Below are positions 8,062-17,255 of a stretch of 64,000 nucleotides of DNA, piece after piece. A program made the translations under genes and the position numbers. The DNA comes from Bacillota bacterium. GTDB lineage: Bacteria > Bacillota > Sulfobacillia > JAJYWN01. Where the stretch lies: NCBI GenBank assembly GCA_021791495.1, contig JAJYWN010000021.1:1-64000 (forward strand), given 5' to 3'. The notes beneath the pieces were generated by a model. That model worked only from the letters and a program-made list of their open reading frames with translations. It had not been told where the DNA came from and made no database searches. The stretch's first letter is position 1; the number at the start of each line of letters is the position of its first letter.

Positions 8062-9690
8062 TCACTCCGCCTTTCGCGGCAGGCGTAGCAGGTCGGTCCG
8101 CCCCCGCAACTCGGCCACGTTGCGCATTCCCAGGCGTCGCAGCAGCAGGGCCAGCTCCCCGGCCCACGCCGTGTACATGCGGACGATACGCTCCGTGGCC
8201 CACTCCGGCGTGATCATGGGCGTCAACTCGCGGTCGGTGGTGGCGATCCCGCGCGGGCATCCCCGGCCCGACTCGCAGTTCGCGCAGCGCACGCACCCCA
8301 GGGCGACCAGCTCGGCCGTCCCCAGGATGCAGCCGTCGGCGCCCAGGGCGATGGCCTTGGCCACATCGTAGGGCGTGCGTAGCCCGCCGCTGGCCATCAG
8401 GGTCACCTGGTCGCGGATGCCCTCCTTCTCCAGGAACCGGTGGGCCCGCGGGATGGCGAACTCGATGGGCATGGCGATGTTCTTCTTGGCGATGTCGGGC
8501 GCCGCACCGGTGCCGCCATACCCGCCGTCCAGGTGAATGATGTGGGCGCCGGCATAGTAGGAGCCCACCGCCACCATGTCGACGTCTTCGGGCGTAGAGA
8601 CCTTGACGGAGATGAGGGTCTTCGGGTTCGTAGCCTTCAGCCAGTCCACGTGCTTCTTATGGTCTTCCACCGAGTAGACCGAGTGGAACGGGAAGGGTGA
8701 GAAAAGGTTGGTGTGCTCCACCGCCTCGCGTACCTCGGCCACGTCGCGTGTGACCTTATCGGCCAGAAGGTGACCGCCCAGACCGGGCTTGGCGCCCTGG
8801 GCGTACTTGATCTCGATGATGCGGGCCCACTGCAGCGTCTCCTCGCGCACCCCGAAAAGGCCGGTGGCGACCTGGGTGATGACATGATCGTGGAAGGGCG
8901 CCAGGTCGGCGGGGTACCCACCTTCACCGGTAGAGGCGAAGGTGCCCAGGCGGCGCGCGGCGCCGGCCCGTCCCATCATGGTGGAGACGGAGATGGAACC
9001 GTAGGACATCCCGCCGCCGTACCAAGGGAGCCCGATGGTGATCCGTTCACCGGGGTACTCGCCGGGGGCGACGGCCCGCCGGTTCAAGGGGAGGGTCAGA
9101 TCCACCTCGGCGCGGGCGGCGGCATAGGCCTCGCGGCGGCGTTCGAGAGTGTCGGCGGCGACGGCGGCGGAGACGGCGGCGGCACTCCTTGCGGCCGCGC
9201 CCACCTGCTCCTGTTGCTCCTGGTCCTCGACCAGGAACCGCAGCCGGTCAAACCCGCCACCGGACGCGCCGGTCCGGTAATTCACCCCCGGAGGCGGGGC
9301 GCCGTGCTCGGCTTCATGCCAGGTCGCCTTCAGGAGGTGCGCCGGCCAGCGCGGGTCGCCGAGCAGCCGGAAATCGCTGCTGGGCTCGACGGCGAGCGCC
9401 TTTTCGGGGCACTCGGCGGTGCAGTCGCGGACGGCAACCACCAGACCATCGCCATCCGCCCTGGAACCCGCCGATGCGCCCGCCCCGGCTCCGAGGCACC
9501 CCGGCCCCAGGCAGAGCCGGCTGTCCGGCTGCGGCAGGCGGAAGAACCCATCTCCTTCCGGGTGCACCCCGGCAGGGCACACCTCGGCGCAGATGCCGCA
9601 GCGTGTACAGGCGTCGGTACGGGTCACCCTCCACCGGGCTGGGCCGGCTGCTACCTTCATCATCTCGGTCGCTTGTGTCGCGATAGCCAC
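8062..9690 (-). CDS. Ferredoxin plus FMN-barrel subunit of a glutamate-synthase-like enzyme
   Basis: A 542-residue protein. A 4Fe-4S ferredoxin segment starts at Cys28 (CTRCGICAEVCP), with a second, less regular Cys group near residues 60-95. From ~150 on it is a glutamate synthase FMN barrel: GMSYGSIS, EGGYP, KYAQGAKPGLGG, HLDGGYGGTG and ASGGLRTP. A 3Fe-4S-like Cys cluster (LGCVRCANC, then a Cys near GCPRG) follows. It would reduce the imine made from a 2-oxo acid and channelled ammonia, giving an amino acid. It starts at GTG 9690 after AAGGAG. The same architecture occurs in archaeal GltB and in MgsC/GlxD, so N-methylglutamate synthase is an alternative. Confidence 0.85.
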   Translation of the reverse strand: MAIATQATEMMKVAAGPARWRVTRTDACTRCGICAEVCPAGVHPEGDGFFRLPQPDSRLCLGPGCLGAGAGASAGSRADGDGLVVAVRDCTAECPEKALAVEPSSDFRLLGDPRWPAHLLKATWHEAEHGAPPPGVNYRTGASGGGFDRLRFLVEDQEQQEQVGAAARSAAAVSAAVAADTLERRREAYAAARAEVDLTLPLNRRAVAPGEYPGERITIGLPWYGGGMSYGSISVSTMMGRAGAARRLGTFASTGEGGYPADLAPFHDHVITQVATGLFGVREETLQWARIIEIKYAQGAKPGLGGHLLADKVTRDVAEVREAVEHTNLFSPFPFHSVYSVEDHKKHVDWLKATNPKTLISVKVSTPEDVDMVAVGSYYAGAHIIHLDGGYGGTGAAPDIAKKNIAMPIEFAIPRAHRFLEKEGIRDQVTLMASGGLRTPYDVAKAIALGADGCILGTAELVALGCVRCANCESGRGCPRGIATTDRELTPMITPEWATERIVRMYTAWAGELALLLRRLGMRNVAELRGRTDLLRLPRKAE

Positions 9691-9760
9691 TGGGCCACTC
9701 CTTATGGTCGATGATCGAGACGTGCGCACTCCGTCGAATGCGCCCGCCATGGTGCTGCTA

Positions 9761-12700
9761 TCAGTCCTTGGCGCCGCCCGCGCCGGCGGCGTCCGCGCTC
9801 GCGGCGTCCGCACCCGCGGCACCGGCCTTGAAGAGAGGGGCGAACAAGTCCGCCTCCAACTTGGCGGCGAACATCGCCCGGCCGCGCTCGCCCCGGAGCC
9901 GGCGGACCTCACGCATACCCATGGCGCCCAAGACTTCAAGAAGCTGGTTTCGCCATGAGATCATCAGATTCACGATGCGCTGGGCGCCCCAGGTCGGGTC
10001 CATGGTGGCCAAGCCGGACGGGCAAGGGTCGCCGGCGAAGCAGCCGTCCGTGAGCGGGCATCCGAGGGCCGCCACCAAGGGGACGTCGACGACGACTCCG
10101 TCCGCTCCCAGGATGATGGCCTTGGGCACATGCTCGGCGGCGGCGATCCCCCCGCCGGCCAAAAGGGTAATGTCGTCGCGGATGTTCGCCGCGACCAGAG
10201 CCTGGTGTACCATGGGCAAAGCCTCGTGGAGGGGCCGTCCGTCGCCGCAGATGCCGTCCCAGCCGGCGGCCAGGTGGACCGCCTCGACCCCGGCCTTGGC
10301 CAGTTCGACGACGCGCGAGGGGGCGCGGGAGGTGTCAAGGGGGACGCGGACGACGACCACGACCCCGCTGCCGGCGCCGCCGGAGGTGCCGATTGGCCGA
10401 CTGGCCGCCCGGGCCGCGGTGATGCGGTGCAGGGTTTCCTCGATGGCGCCCGCGTCTTCCACCTCAATCAGAGTGGGGGCCGTCGCCCCATGGCTTTGGT
10501 CCGCAACCGCCCCGCCGGTCGTAACAGTGGCGGCGGGGTCTAGCACGAAAGTTTCCAGACGTGCGGCGGCCTGGCGGGCGGCGGCCATCACCGCCGGTTC
10601 GCCACCGTGCACGGGGGGCGGGGAGAAAAGCACCGGGATGGGGATCTCCACCGTCACCGGGATGTCCCCCACCATCTCACCGCGCGCGTCGAATGTCAGG
10701 CGTCGCGGGCGCCGGCCCACGTAAATAGCGGTGCTGATGTATTCGCGGCCGTGGATCCCGTCGCGGGTGGGCCGGACGATCTCGCTCATATCCGTCCACA
10801 TGCCATCGAAGCCCTCGCCCGCAAAGGGGCCCCGGTAACCGGCCCCGGTGACGGGGATGCGGCCGTCGTCGGCCTGTCGGGCCAGCGAGAAGAGGATATC
10901 CGGTGTGAACGGGCCCTTCCCGGAAGCGGCGAAAGCGGGGTCGGTGGAGATCGAAAGGTTCTGCCGGGGGCACTCCATGACGCAACGGAAGCAGGCCTTG
11001 CACAGGTCGCTGGCCGGAGCCGCCATGCGGCGCGGGTCGTTTGGGTTGCGGAAGTGCACACCGTAGATGCACGCTTCGCCGCAGTGTCCACAGTTCACGC
11101 AGTAGTCGCCGCGCTCGACACGGAACCGGCTGGACACACCACCGGGCGGCGGTGCCACGGGCACGGTTTCAAGGTGGAAGCGACCGCCGTGGTCCTCCTT
11201 GGAGCCGGCGGTACGGGTGGATGCCGGTGGAGACGTGGGTGCCGACGCGGACACGGGCACGGGGCTCGCAGGCGCTGCGCTCGCGGCGAAAGTAGCGTTT
11301 TCCTTCAGCCACTTCTGCGTCAGGAGTCCGGCCGGCCGTACCAGCCCGATCCGCTCGGCATAGGCCGGGTCCTTCTCGACCCCGGCCACGAAACTCTGAA
11401 TCTGCTCGGATGGCCGCCCGAACCTTGCGGCCAGGGCAGTCTCCAGGCGCTCCCAGGCGTCCATCAATGGCAGGCCGGCTTGGCAAGTCTCAGCGCAAGC
11501 GCGGCAACGCATGCACTGGAAGGCAGCCGCGGCCTCATCTACGTCGATGCCGTCTTTTCCAGCGGCTCCGCCGGCCGCACCTGCCGCTCCGGCCAGCCTC
11601 CTGGCCAGCCAGAGCTTGCCGCGGGCCGTCACGCGCTCGTCACCGGTGTGCAGATAGGCCGGGCACACGGCCACACAGTTGGCGCAAGAGGTGCATTGGA
11701 GCGAAGTCAGGAGAAGCTCCGGAAGTGGGTCACCGTCGAAGGTCACCGGTTCAGGAGAGACGTGGAAGCGGGCCGCGTGAGCTGCCTTGGCAGCCGGCAC
11801 CGTCTGGGTCACCTGGGCCGTGGGGGCCGGCGCGGCCGGAGCCATCCGAGTGGCCGGAGCCTCCGCCCCTCCCGAGACCGCGCCTACCAGGGGCGATACC
11901 GCCCTCAACAGAGACATTCCCGCACCGAAAGGCCCGGGACGAAACGCCACCCGCCCGGCGGGCGAAAGGGCCTGAAGGCTGAGGAACTTGCCTGGGTTCA
12001 GTATGGCGACGGGATCAGACCCCCGCTTGGCCCGAACCAAGTCGGCCAAGCGCCCACCCGTGTACTTCTCGGCGGCGAAGGCTGCGTGCCACACGCCAAG
12101 GTTGTACGGCCGGCCACCGAATCGTCGGCCGAGGGAATCGAGCATCGAAGCCACGGCTAAGTGGACCGTGTAAGACGACTTTCGTACGTCGGTGAGGAAC
12201 ATAGGGATGACCAAGGCCTCTCCACCCCGCAGGGCGTGGGCCTCCACCGCCAGTTCCAGGCCCCAACGCGCTGCCAGGCGATGGGCCTCTTCCAGGAACC
12301 CCGTGGTCGCCTCCAGGGGCAGCACGACCTGTCCAGCAAGAAGGGATGGACCCAAAGACCTGATGCGCATGGGGAAATACCGGTCCGCCCACAGATGGCC
12401 GCTCTTCTCCCGGTCGGCTTCGGCCGCCTCGGGGCGCCGCCGGAGGGTCTCGCCCAGCGCTTCCTCGGCCGCGGCGTCATCTACTAGGAGAAGCAGGGAC
12501 GGGCGCTCGTCAAGGAACGCGGCGCGATCACCATCGCCGCACCCAGTGAGGCCAACCCGTTGCCCCGTCTGCCCATCGGCCGTAGCCAACTGGTTCAACA
12601 GCCGCAAAAGCCCCGGTTCAAGGAACATTATGGTGGCAGGGCCGTTGGCGGGGCCAACGCCGCATGGGTCACCGTTGCCCTTCCCCTGGAGCTCCGCCGC

Positions 12701-13507
12701 GAAGCGGAGGGCCGCCCGGTTGGACTCGAAGGACACCAGATGCGGCCGCCGGAAAGTCGGACGCGAGATCAGGCGAAGGGTGACCTTGGAGATCAGGCCA
12801 AGCTGCCCTTCGGTTCCGATGAGCCGCTCGAACAGCGGATCTTGGCGCCGGACTTGCCTCACCGTGCCGTCGATCCCCACCGTCTCGATGGACTCCACCC
12901 AATCCGCGGCGGACCCGTACTTGGCGGCGTTGATGCCGAAACCTCCACTGGACAGCCACCCGCCCACGGTCCCCATGCGGTTCGAAGGGTAGACCGCCAA
13001 GGTCAACCCATCCTTGGCGACGCGGTCGGCGATGTCACCGAAGCGCGCCCCCGCCTCCACGGTGATGGTGGCGTGCGGGCCAGCGGCTGCTGCTGCCGCC
13101 GTCCCTGCGGCGCCGGTCGAGACGCGGGTGTCCACCGGACCGATGGCCTTGAAGAAAGAGAAGTCCAGCATGATGCCGCCGCGGGCCGGCACCGGCCCAC
13201 CGAAGGCCGTCGAGGCCACACCCCTTGGCGTCACAGGTACCTTCTCCCGTGAAGCGAAGCCCATCACCTCGGAGATGTCCCGCGTGTGGCGCGGCTGCAC
13301 CACTACGCCCGGCCTGGGCTGCATAAGGGCGGTCACAAGCCAATCCGGCACATCGGCCAAGTCGCGGGAGTAAAGGCGGAGTGAGGAAGGTGAGTTGAAA
13401 ACCCGGGCCCCGTCGCCAAGGAGCGCACGTAACTTGGTTCCAAGGACGACGGTCGAATCGGTGCGGGTCGGCGCGCTGCGATAGGTACGATCACTACGGT
13501 TCGACAA
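9761..13507 (-). CDS. FAD oxidase, multi-ferredoxin and FMN-barrel fusion protein
   Basis: A 1248-residue fusion. Residues ~50-520 are a GlcD-type FAD-linked oxidase (PRGVASTAFGG, YPSNRMGTVGGWLSSGG, GTEGQLGLI). At ~600-680 two CxxCxxC motifs resemble GlcF (CTSCANCVAVCP, CMRCRACAETC). At ~800-850 two more follow (CVNCGHCGEAC, CKACFRCVMECP). From ~860 there is a second glutamate-synthase-type FMN barrel (GFDGMWTDMSEIVRPTRDG), ending with ALGCPLTDGCFAG. No NAD(P)H site like GltD is seen. I infer an electron-input subunit that oxidises a 2-hydroxy acid and feeds the operon's synthase. It starts at TTG 13507 after GGAGGG and is first in the operon. Confidence 0.85.
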   Translation of the reverse strand: MSNRSDRTYRSAPTRTDSTVVLGTKLRALLGDGARVFNSPSSLRLYSRDLADVPDWLVTALMQPRPGVVVQPRHTRDISEVMGFASREKVPVTPRGVASTAFGGPVPARGGIMLDFSFFKAIGPVDTRVSTGAAGTAAAAAAGPHATITVEAGARFGDIADRVAKDGLTLAVYPSNRMGTVGGWLSSGGFGINAAKYGSAADWVESIETVGIDGTVRQVRRQDPLFERLIGTEGQLGLISKVTLRLISRPTFRRPHLVSFESNRAALRFAAELQGKGNGDPCGVGPANGPATIMFLEPGLLRLLNQLATADGQTGQRVGLTGCGDGDRAAFLDERPSLLLLVDDAAAEEALGETLRRRPEAAEADREKSGHLWADRYFPMRIRSLGPSLLAGQVVLPLEATTGFLEEAHRLAARWGLELAVEAHALRGGEALVIPMFLTDVRKSSYTVHLAVASMLDSLGRRFGGRPYNLGVWHAAFAAEKYTGGRLADLVRAKRGSDPVAILNPGKFLSLQALSPAGRVAFRPGPFGAGMSLLRAVSPLVGAVSGGAEAPATRMAPAAPAPTAQVTQTVPAAKAAHAARFHVSPEPVTFDGDPLPELLLTSLQCTSCANCVAVCPAYLHTGDERVTARGKLWLARRLAGAAGAAGGAAGKDGIDVDEAAAAFQCMRCRACAETCQAGLPLMDAWERLETALAARFGRPSEQIQSFVAGVEKDPAYAERIGLVRPAGLLTQKWLKENATFAASAAPASPVPVSASAPTSPPASTRTAGSKEDHGGRFHLETVPVAPPPGGVSSRFRVERGDYCVNCGHCGEACIYGVHFRNPNDPRRMAAPASDLCKACFRCVMECPRQNLSISTDPAFAASGKGPFTPDILFSLARQADDGRIPVTGAGYRGPFAGEGFDGMWTDMSEIVRPTRDGIHGREYISTAIYVGRRPRRLTFDARGEMVGDIPVTVEIPIPVLFSPPPVHGGEPAVMAAARQAAARLETFVLDPAATVTTGGAVADQSHGATAPTLIEVEDAGAIEETLHRITAARAASRPIGTSGGAGSGVVVVVRVPLDTSRAPSRVVELAKAGVEAVHLAAGWDGICGDGRPLHEALPMVHQALVAANIRDDITLLAGGGIAAAEHVPKAIILGADGVVVDVPLVAALGCPLTDGCFAGDPCPSGLATMDPTWGAQRIVNLMISWRNQLLEVLGAMGMREVRRLRGERGRAMFAAKLEADLFAPLFKAGAAGADAASADAAGAGGAKD

Positions 13508-13770
13508 TTCGATGGAGCCCTCCGGTCACAGAGAAAGGCCATTGACGCTTGCGTTTTCCCAGAAGTAGGTTATTGCCGCCGCGCCCAAAAGAGCAACCCT
13601 GTATGTCACATTCATGTCATAGTTATGGTATAGAAGAGGGCGAACTCCCTGGACAACACGGGTCTTCTTGGAGTTTAATATAGTTTTCCTGAAGGTTTGG
13701 GCCGCCCGTCCACCGAACCGGAGAGGCAGCGTCGACAGGGAAACGTGCGGACAGAAGGGTGGGCACCACG
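13508..13770. promoter_or_regulatory. Divergent intergenic region between the synthase operon and the hemolysin III-type gene
   Basis: On the plus strand TGGACA (13650-13655) and TTTAAT (13674-13679), 18 bases apart, are a plausible promoter for the gene at 13771. On the minus strand, towards the synthase operon, two direct copies of ATGTCA (plus-strand 13603-13608 and 13614-13619) are 11 bases apart, about one helical turn, which suggests a regulator site. No terminator or riboswitch was recognised. Confidence 0.35.
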
Positions 13771-14421
13771 ATGAGAGAACCCGTCAGCGGTCTAACCCAT
13801 CTTGCCGGCGCGGTGCTTTCCGCCGCCGGTCTGGTGGCGCTCGTCCGCGCCGCGGTGCGCGGAACTGGCGGCGGGGGCGCCTGGCCCTTGGTGGCCTTCC
13901 TCGTCTTCGGCGCCAGCCTGGTGCTCCTCTATACTGCCAGTTCCCTCTATCACCTACTCCCCCTCTCCACCCGTGGGACCCTGGTGCTGCGACGAATCGA
14001 CCACATGATGATCTACGTCCTGATCGCCGGGACTTACACGCCGTTCTGCCTTATCTCCCTGCGCGGGCGTGGGGCCTGGGGCTGGGGCTTGTTCGGCGCG
14101 GTTTGGGGGCTGGCGGTGGCCGGCATCATCTTGAAGGCGGTGTGGATGCGCGCGCCACGGTGGCTGTCCACGGGATTCTACCTTGGCATGGGGTGGCTAG
14201 TGGTGGTGGCCATCGGCCCGCTCCTGCGGTCGGTGCCGGCGGGCGGCCTGGAATGGCTGGCCGTGGGCGGCCTTCTCTACACCGTGGGAGCCGTCTTCTA
14301 CGCCACCAAGTGGCCGCGCCTGGTCCCCGGAGTTTTCGGCTTCCATGAGGTCTGGCACCTGTTCGTCCTGGCCGGGAGCTTCAGTCACTTTTGGGCGGTG
14401 TACCGCTTCTTGCGGTTCTAA
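13771..14421 (+). CDS. Hemolysin III / PAQR-family membrane protein
   Basis: A 216-residue integral membrane protein with about seven hydrophobic segments and the family pattern: an early His in LTHLAGAVLS, SSLYHLLP, the RIDHMMIY segment, GTYTPFC and a final HEVWHLFVLAGSFSHFW. In PAQR receptors the conserved Ser, Asp and His residues bind zinc and are linked to ceramidase-like hydrolysis. Bacterial members are called hemolysin III, but their natural role is uncertain. I chose the ATG at 13771, with AAGGGTGG upstream, over the in-frame GTG at 13759. The next gene starts 11 bases downstream. Confidence 0.85.
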   Translation: MREPVSGLTHLAGAVLSAAGLVALVRAAVRGTGGGGAWPLVAFLVFGASLVLLYTASSLYHLLPLSTRGTLVLRRIDHMMIYVLIAGTYTPFCLISLRGRGAWGWGLFGAVWGLAVAGIILKAVWMRAPRWLSTGFYLGMGWLVVVAIGPLLRSVPAGGLEWLAVGGLLYTVGAVFYATKWPRLVPGVFGFHEVWHLFVLAGSFSHFWAVYRFLRF

Positions 14422-14432
14422 GGTGCTCGGCC

Positions 14433-15248
14433 ATGCGACCCCTGATCGCCGCGAATTACTCCTTCGAGCTGTTGGGCCTGTTGGCACGGGAACCGGAGAT
14501 TGTCTCTGGGGTGAAAGCCACCGAGTTCGGCCCCGAACGTTACCACGAAGACTACCGGCAACTTCGGCGGCTGGGCAAGACCCTGCTGCTTCACGGCCTC
14601 GGACAGGCCGTCAACCCCGGCGTCCCCGAATACTGGACGCGATTCTCTCCCGAAACCCTGTGCAAGGCCTTAGCTATCACCGAAACCCCTTACCTCTCGG
14701 TTCATCTGGAATGGCGCACCCCAGAGCCATGTGACCGAGGGCCGGACGAGTTTCTGGCCAGCCTCGTACCACAAATCGCTGACCTCGGTGGGCTGACGGG
14801 CCTGTCCGTCCACCTGGAGAACGTCTTCTCCTACCGCGATGGCTCCGGGCCGTATCGAAACCCACCCTTCATCGGGGACCCCGGGTTTATCGCGGAGGCA
14901 CTCGATCGCACCGGAGGGCTGTTCCTCCTGGACCTCGGGCACGCGCGGCTGGCGGCCTGGCACCGCGGTGAAAACGCGGAGAGGTATGTGCGGAGCCTAC
15001 CCTTGGAACATGTCGTGGAGATCCACATCTCGGGTCCGGCGATGGTCAATGGCGAGATGCGCGACCGCCACGAGGCACCAACTGATGCGGATTACCGTTT
15101 GCTTGAGATTGCCCTTGAACGCGCCAAACCGCAGGTGCTGACCCTTGAATACGGAGGAGTGGGCCCGCTGTTCGCCGACCGCACCGATGGAACTGCCCTA
15201 GCCGAGCAGCTCGACCGGCTCAGTGAGGTGGCGTCCTCCTTGAAGTAG
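14433..15248 (+). CDS. DUF692 / MNIO-type TIM-barrel protein
   Basis: A 271-residue protein of the DUF692 (UPF0276) kind, a TIM barrel that in studied members (such as MbnB) holds a multinuclear iron site and oxidises Cys or Asp residues of peptides. Visible family features are the early EFG segment, VHLENVFSY, LLDLGHARLAA and the EIHISGP strand followed by an Asp-Arg-His. The usual peptide substrate and partner protein are not next to it, so its substrate is unknown. ATG at 14433 is preceded by AAGGTG. It follows the hemolysin III-type gene by 11 bases, so both are probably in one transcript. Confidence 0.7.
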   Translation: MRPLIAANYSFELLGLLAREPEIVSGVKATEFGPERYHEDYRQLRRLGKTLLLHGLGQAVNPGVPEYWTRFSPETLCKALAITETPYLSVHLEWRTPEPCDRGPDEFLASLVPQIADLGGLTGLSVHLENVFSYRDGSGPYRNPPFIGDPGFIAEALDRTGGLFLLDLGHARLAAWHRGENAERYVRSLPLEHVVEIHISGPAMVNGEMRDRHEAPTDADYRLLEIALERAKPQVLTLEYGGVGPLFADRTDGTALAEQLDRLSEVASSLK

Positions 15249-15418
15249 AACTCTCACGCCCGGCCCGGCCATGCTGCTCACCGCAAGAACTGCCTCGGTC
15301 TGGCTGGGATCAGCAGGAGACTTCCTTCGCCCAGCGAACTTTTCCCCTGTTCCCGATTCCCATGGCCGGCGCCGACCACGGTTGGGTCGCGGCCGGTATT
15401 CCGAAGGAGGCTGTCAAG

Positions 15419-17137
15419 GTGCCGCTACCCTTTACCTTCGACCATTTCTACAAGTACGACGAGATCGTCTCCTACCTGAATGAGGCGGTCCGCCAGTTCC
15501 CCGATTTCGCCAGCCTGGAGTCCATCGGCAAGAGTTACGAGGGCCGCGATATCTGGTGCCTGACGGTCACCAACCACGCCACCGGCCCGCACAGTGAGAA
15601 GCCGGCCATGTACATCGACGGCAACATCCACGCCGGCGAGGTGACGGGCAGCCACGTAGTGCTGTACACCATTAAGCAGCTCCTTGAGACCTATGGGAGT
15701 GACCCGCAGGTGACGCACCTGCTGGACACCCACACATTCTACATTCTGCCGCGCGTGAACCCGGATGGCGCCGAGCTTTACCTGACCACCCCGACCATGC
15801 TCCGGTCGTCGGTGCGGCCCTACCCGGACGAGGAGGAAAAGGACGGGTTGCGTGCCGAGGACATGGACGGCGACGGCCATATCCTTCAGATGCGTGTGGT
15901 CGACGAGACCGGCCCGTGGAAGGTGTCGGACAAGGACCCGCGGCTCATGGTGCTGCGTGCACCCGACGACATGGGCGGCACCTACTACCGCATCTACCCG
16001 GAAGGTAAGATCTACGGTGACCTTGATCAAGTGCCCATGAAGGTGGCACCCAGCAAGTACGGCCTGGACATCAACCGCAACTTCCCGGCCAACTGGGTCC
16101 TCAGCCAGGGCGGAGCAGGCCCCTACCCGCTGTCCGAGCCGGAGACCCGGGCCATGGCCGAGTTCATCTTGAAGCACCCGAACATCAGCGTGCTCCAGGC
16201 CTACCACACCTCGGGCGGCGTCATCTACCGGGCCTTCTGCAATAAGCCCGACGACAAGATGAACCCGCAGGACCTGGCCCTGTTCAAGACCATCGGGTTG
16301 CGCGGCGAGGAAATCACCACCTACAAGTGCATCCCGGCTTCCCACGGCGGGCTGGGCGCGGTGCGCGCCGGCATCTTCATCGACTGGGTCTACGAGCATC
16401 GCGGTATTATCGGGTACACCACGGAGCTGTGGGACATGATGGGGCGCGCCGGCGCCGATAAGAAGAAGGAACGGCGCGATAAGACCCCGGCCGACATCGA
16501 GGAAGAACAGCTCAAACTCCTGAAATGGCAGGACGAGGCCTTAGACGGCAAGGGGTTCGTGAACTGGACTCCCTTCGAGCACCCGCAGCTTGGCAAGGTC
16601 GAAATCGGCGGCTGGCTGCCGAAGACGGTACGCCAGAACGCGCCTCCCGGAAAGATGCTGGAAGAGGAGTGCGTGAAGAACTACAAGTTCGGCAACGTCC
16701 ACGCCCTGTGCACCCCGCTGGTGCGGCTGACGCGCGCCGCGTCGGAGAAGCTGGGAGAGGGTGTCTACCGGGTCACGACCGTGGTCCGGAATGAAGGTTA
16801 CCTGGCCACCTACGGTACCCAGGCGGCCCTCCAGACCAAGTCGGTCAAGCCGGTGAAGCTGACCATCAGCTTCGGCGAGGGCGGCGCGGGCGCGGCTCAA
16901 GGCGATGCGGCGGACACGGCGGCCGGCGGCGAGATCATCATGGGCAAGGCGGAAGAGGAAATCGGGCACCTGGACGGGCGGGCCGCGGCGCAGGCCGGAT
17001 GGTACGGTCCCAGCGGCGCCACGAACCACGAGAAGAAGGTCCAGTGGGTAGTCAAGGCACCGGCCGGATCCAAGGTGACGGTGAAGGCCATCAGCGAACG
17101 TGGCGGCACGGCGACCAGCGTCGTCACCCTTGGGTAG
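15419..17137 (+). CDS. M14 zinc carboxypeptidase
   Basis: A 572-residue peptidase. Zinc ligands His71 and Glu74 lie in GNIHAGEVTG, the third His in LQAYHTSGG and the catalytic Glu in YTTELWD. The NRNFPANW segment fits the substrate-binding Asn-Arg of the M14 family. A C-terminal region (after ~410) is beta-rich and resembles an accessory domain. No signal peptide is seen with this start. The GTG at 15419 is chosen because AAGGAGG lies eight bases upstream; the frame is open from 15362. It probably trims peptides from the C-terminus. A strong terminator follows at 17184. Confidence 0.85.
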   Translation: MPLPFTFDHFYKYDEIVSYLNEAVRQFPDFASLESIGKSYEGRDIWCLTVTNHATGPHSEKPAMYIDGNIHAGEVTGSHVVLYTIKQLLETYGSDPQVTHLLDTHTFYILPRVNPDGAELYLTTPTMLRSSVRPYPDEEEKDGLRAEDMDGDGHILQMRVVDETGPWKVSDKDPRLMVLRAPDDMGGTYYRIYPEGKIYGDLDQVPMKVAPSKYGLDINRNFPANWVLSQGGAGPYPLSEPETRAMAEFILKHPNISVLQAYHTSGGVIYRAFCNKPDDKMNPQDLALFKTIGLRGEEITTYKCIPASHGGLGAVRAGIFIDWVYEHRGIIGYTTELWDMMGRAGADKKKERRDKTPADIEEEQLKLLKWQDEALDGKGFVNWTPFEHPQLGKVEIGGWLPKTVRQNAPPGKMLEEECVKNYKFGNVHALCTPLVRLTRAASEKLGEGVYRVTTVVRNEGYLATYGTQAALQTKSVKPVKLTISFGEGGAGAAQGDAADTAAGGEIIMGKAEEEIGHLDGRAAAQAGWYGPSGATNHEKKVQWVVKAPAGSKVTVKAISERGGTATSVVTLG

Positions 17138-17183
17138 ACCGGTTTGAACCGAACGTAAGATCTGAATTGAGGGACCCATTGAG

Positions 17184-17213
17184 AAGGGGCGGCTGCCGGG
17201 CCGCCCCTTTTTT
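17184..17213 (+). terminator. Rho-independent terminator
   Basis: A perfect 10-base stem (AAGGGGCGGC paired with GCCGCCCCTT), a 6-base loop and a run of six T, 46 bases after the M14 peptidase stop. It ends the plus-strand unit that starts near 13650. Confidence 0.9.
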
Positions 17214-17255
17214 CCGATACTGGACACTCTCCCATAGCGTGCCAAGCCAGACCGA

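Noticed and set aside
5846-8371. 841-codon plus-strand frame across the glutaminase-GXGXG gene
   Set aside because: It is a shadow of the minus-strand gene; no family motifs are found and it covers a gene with clear catalytic signatures.
10607-12160. Plus-strand frame of 517 codons across the FAD-FeS fusion gene
   Set aside because: Composition is that of a high-G+C shadow frame, with no motif and no start site.
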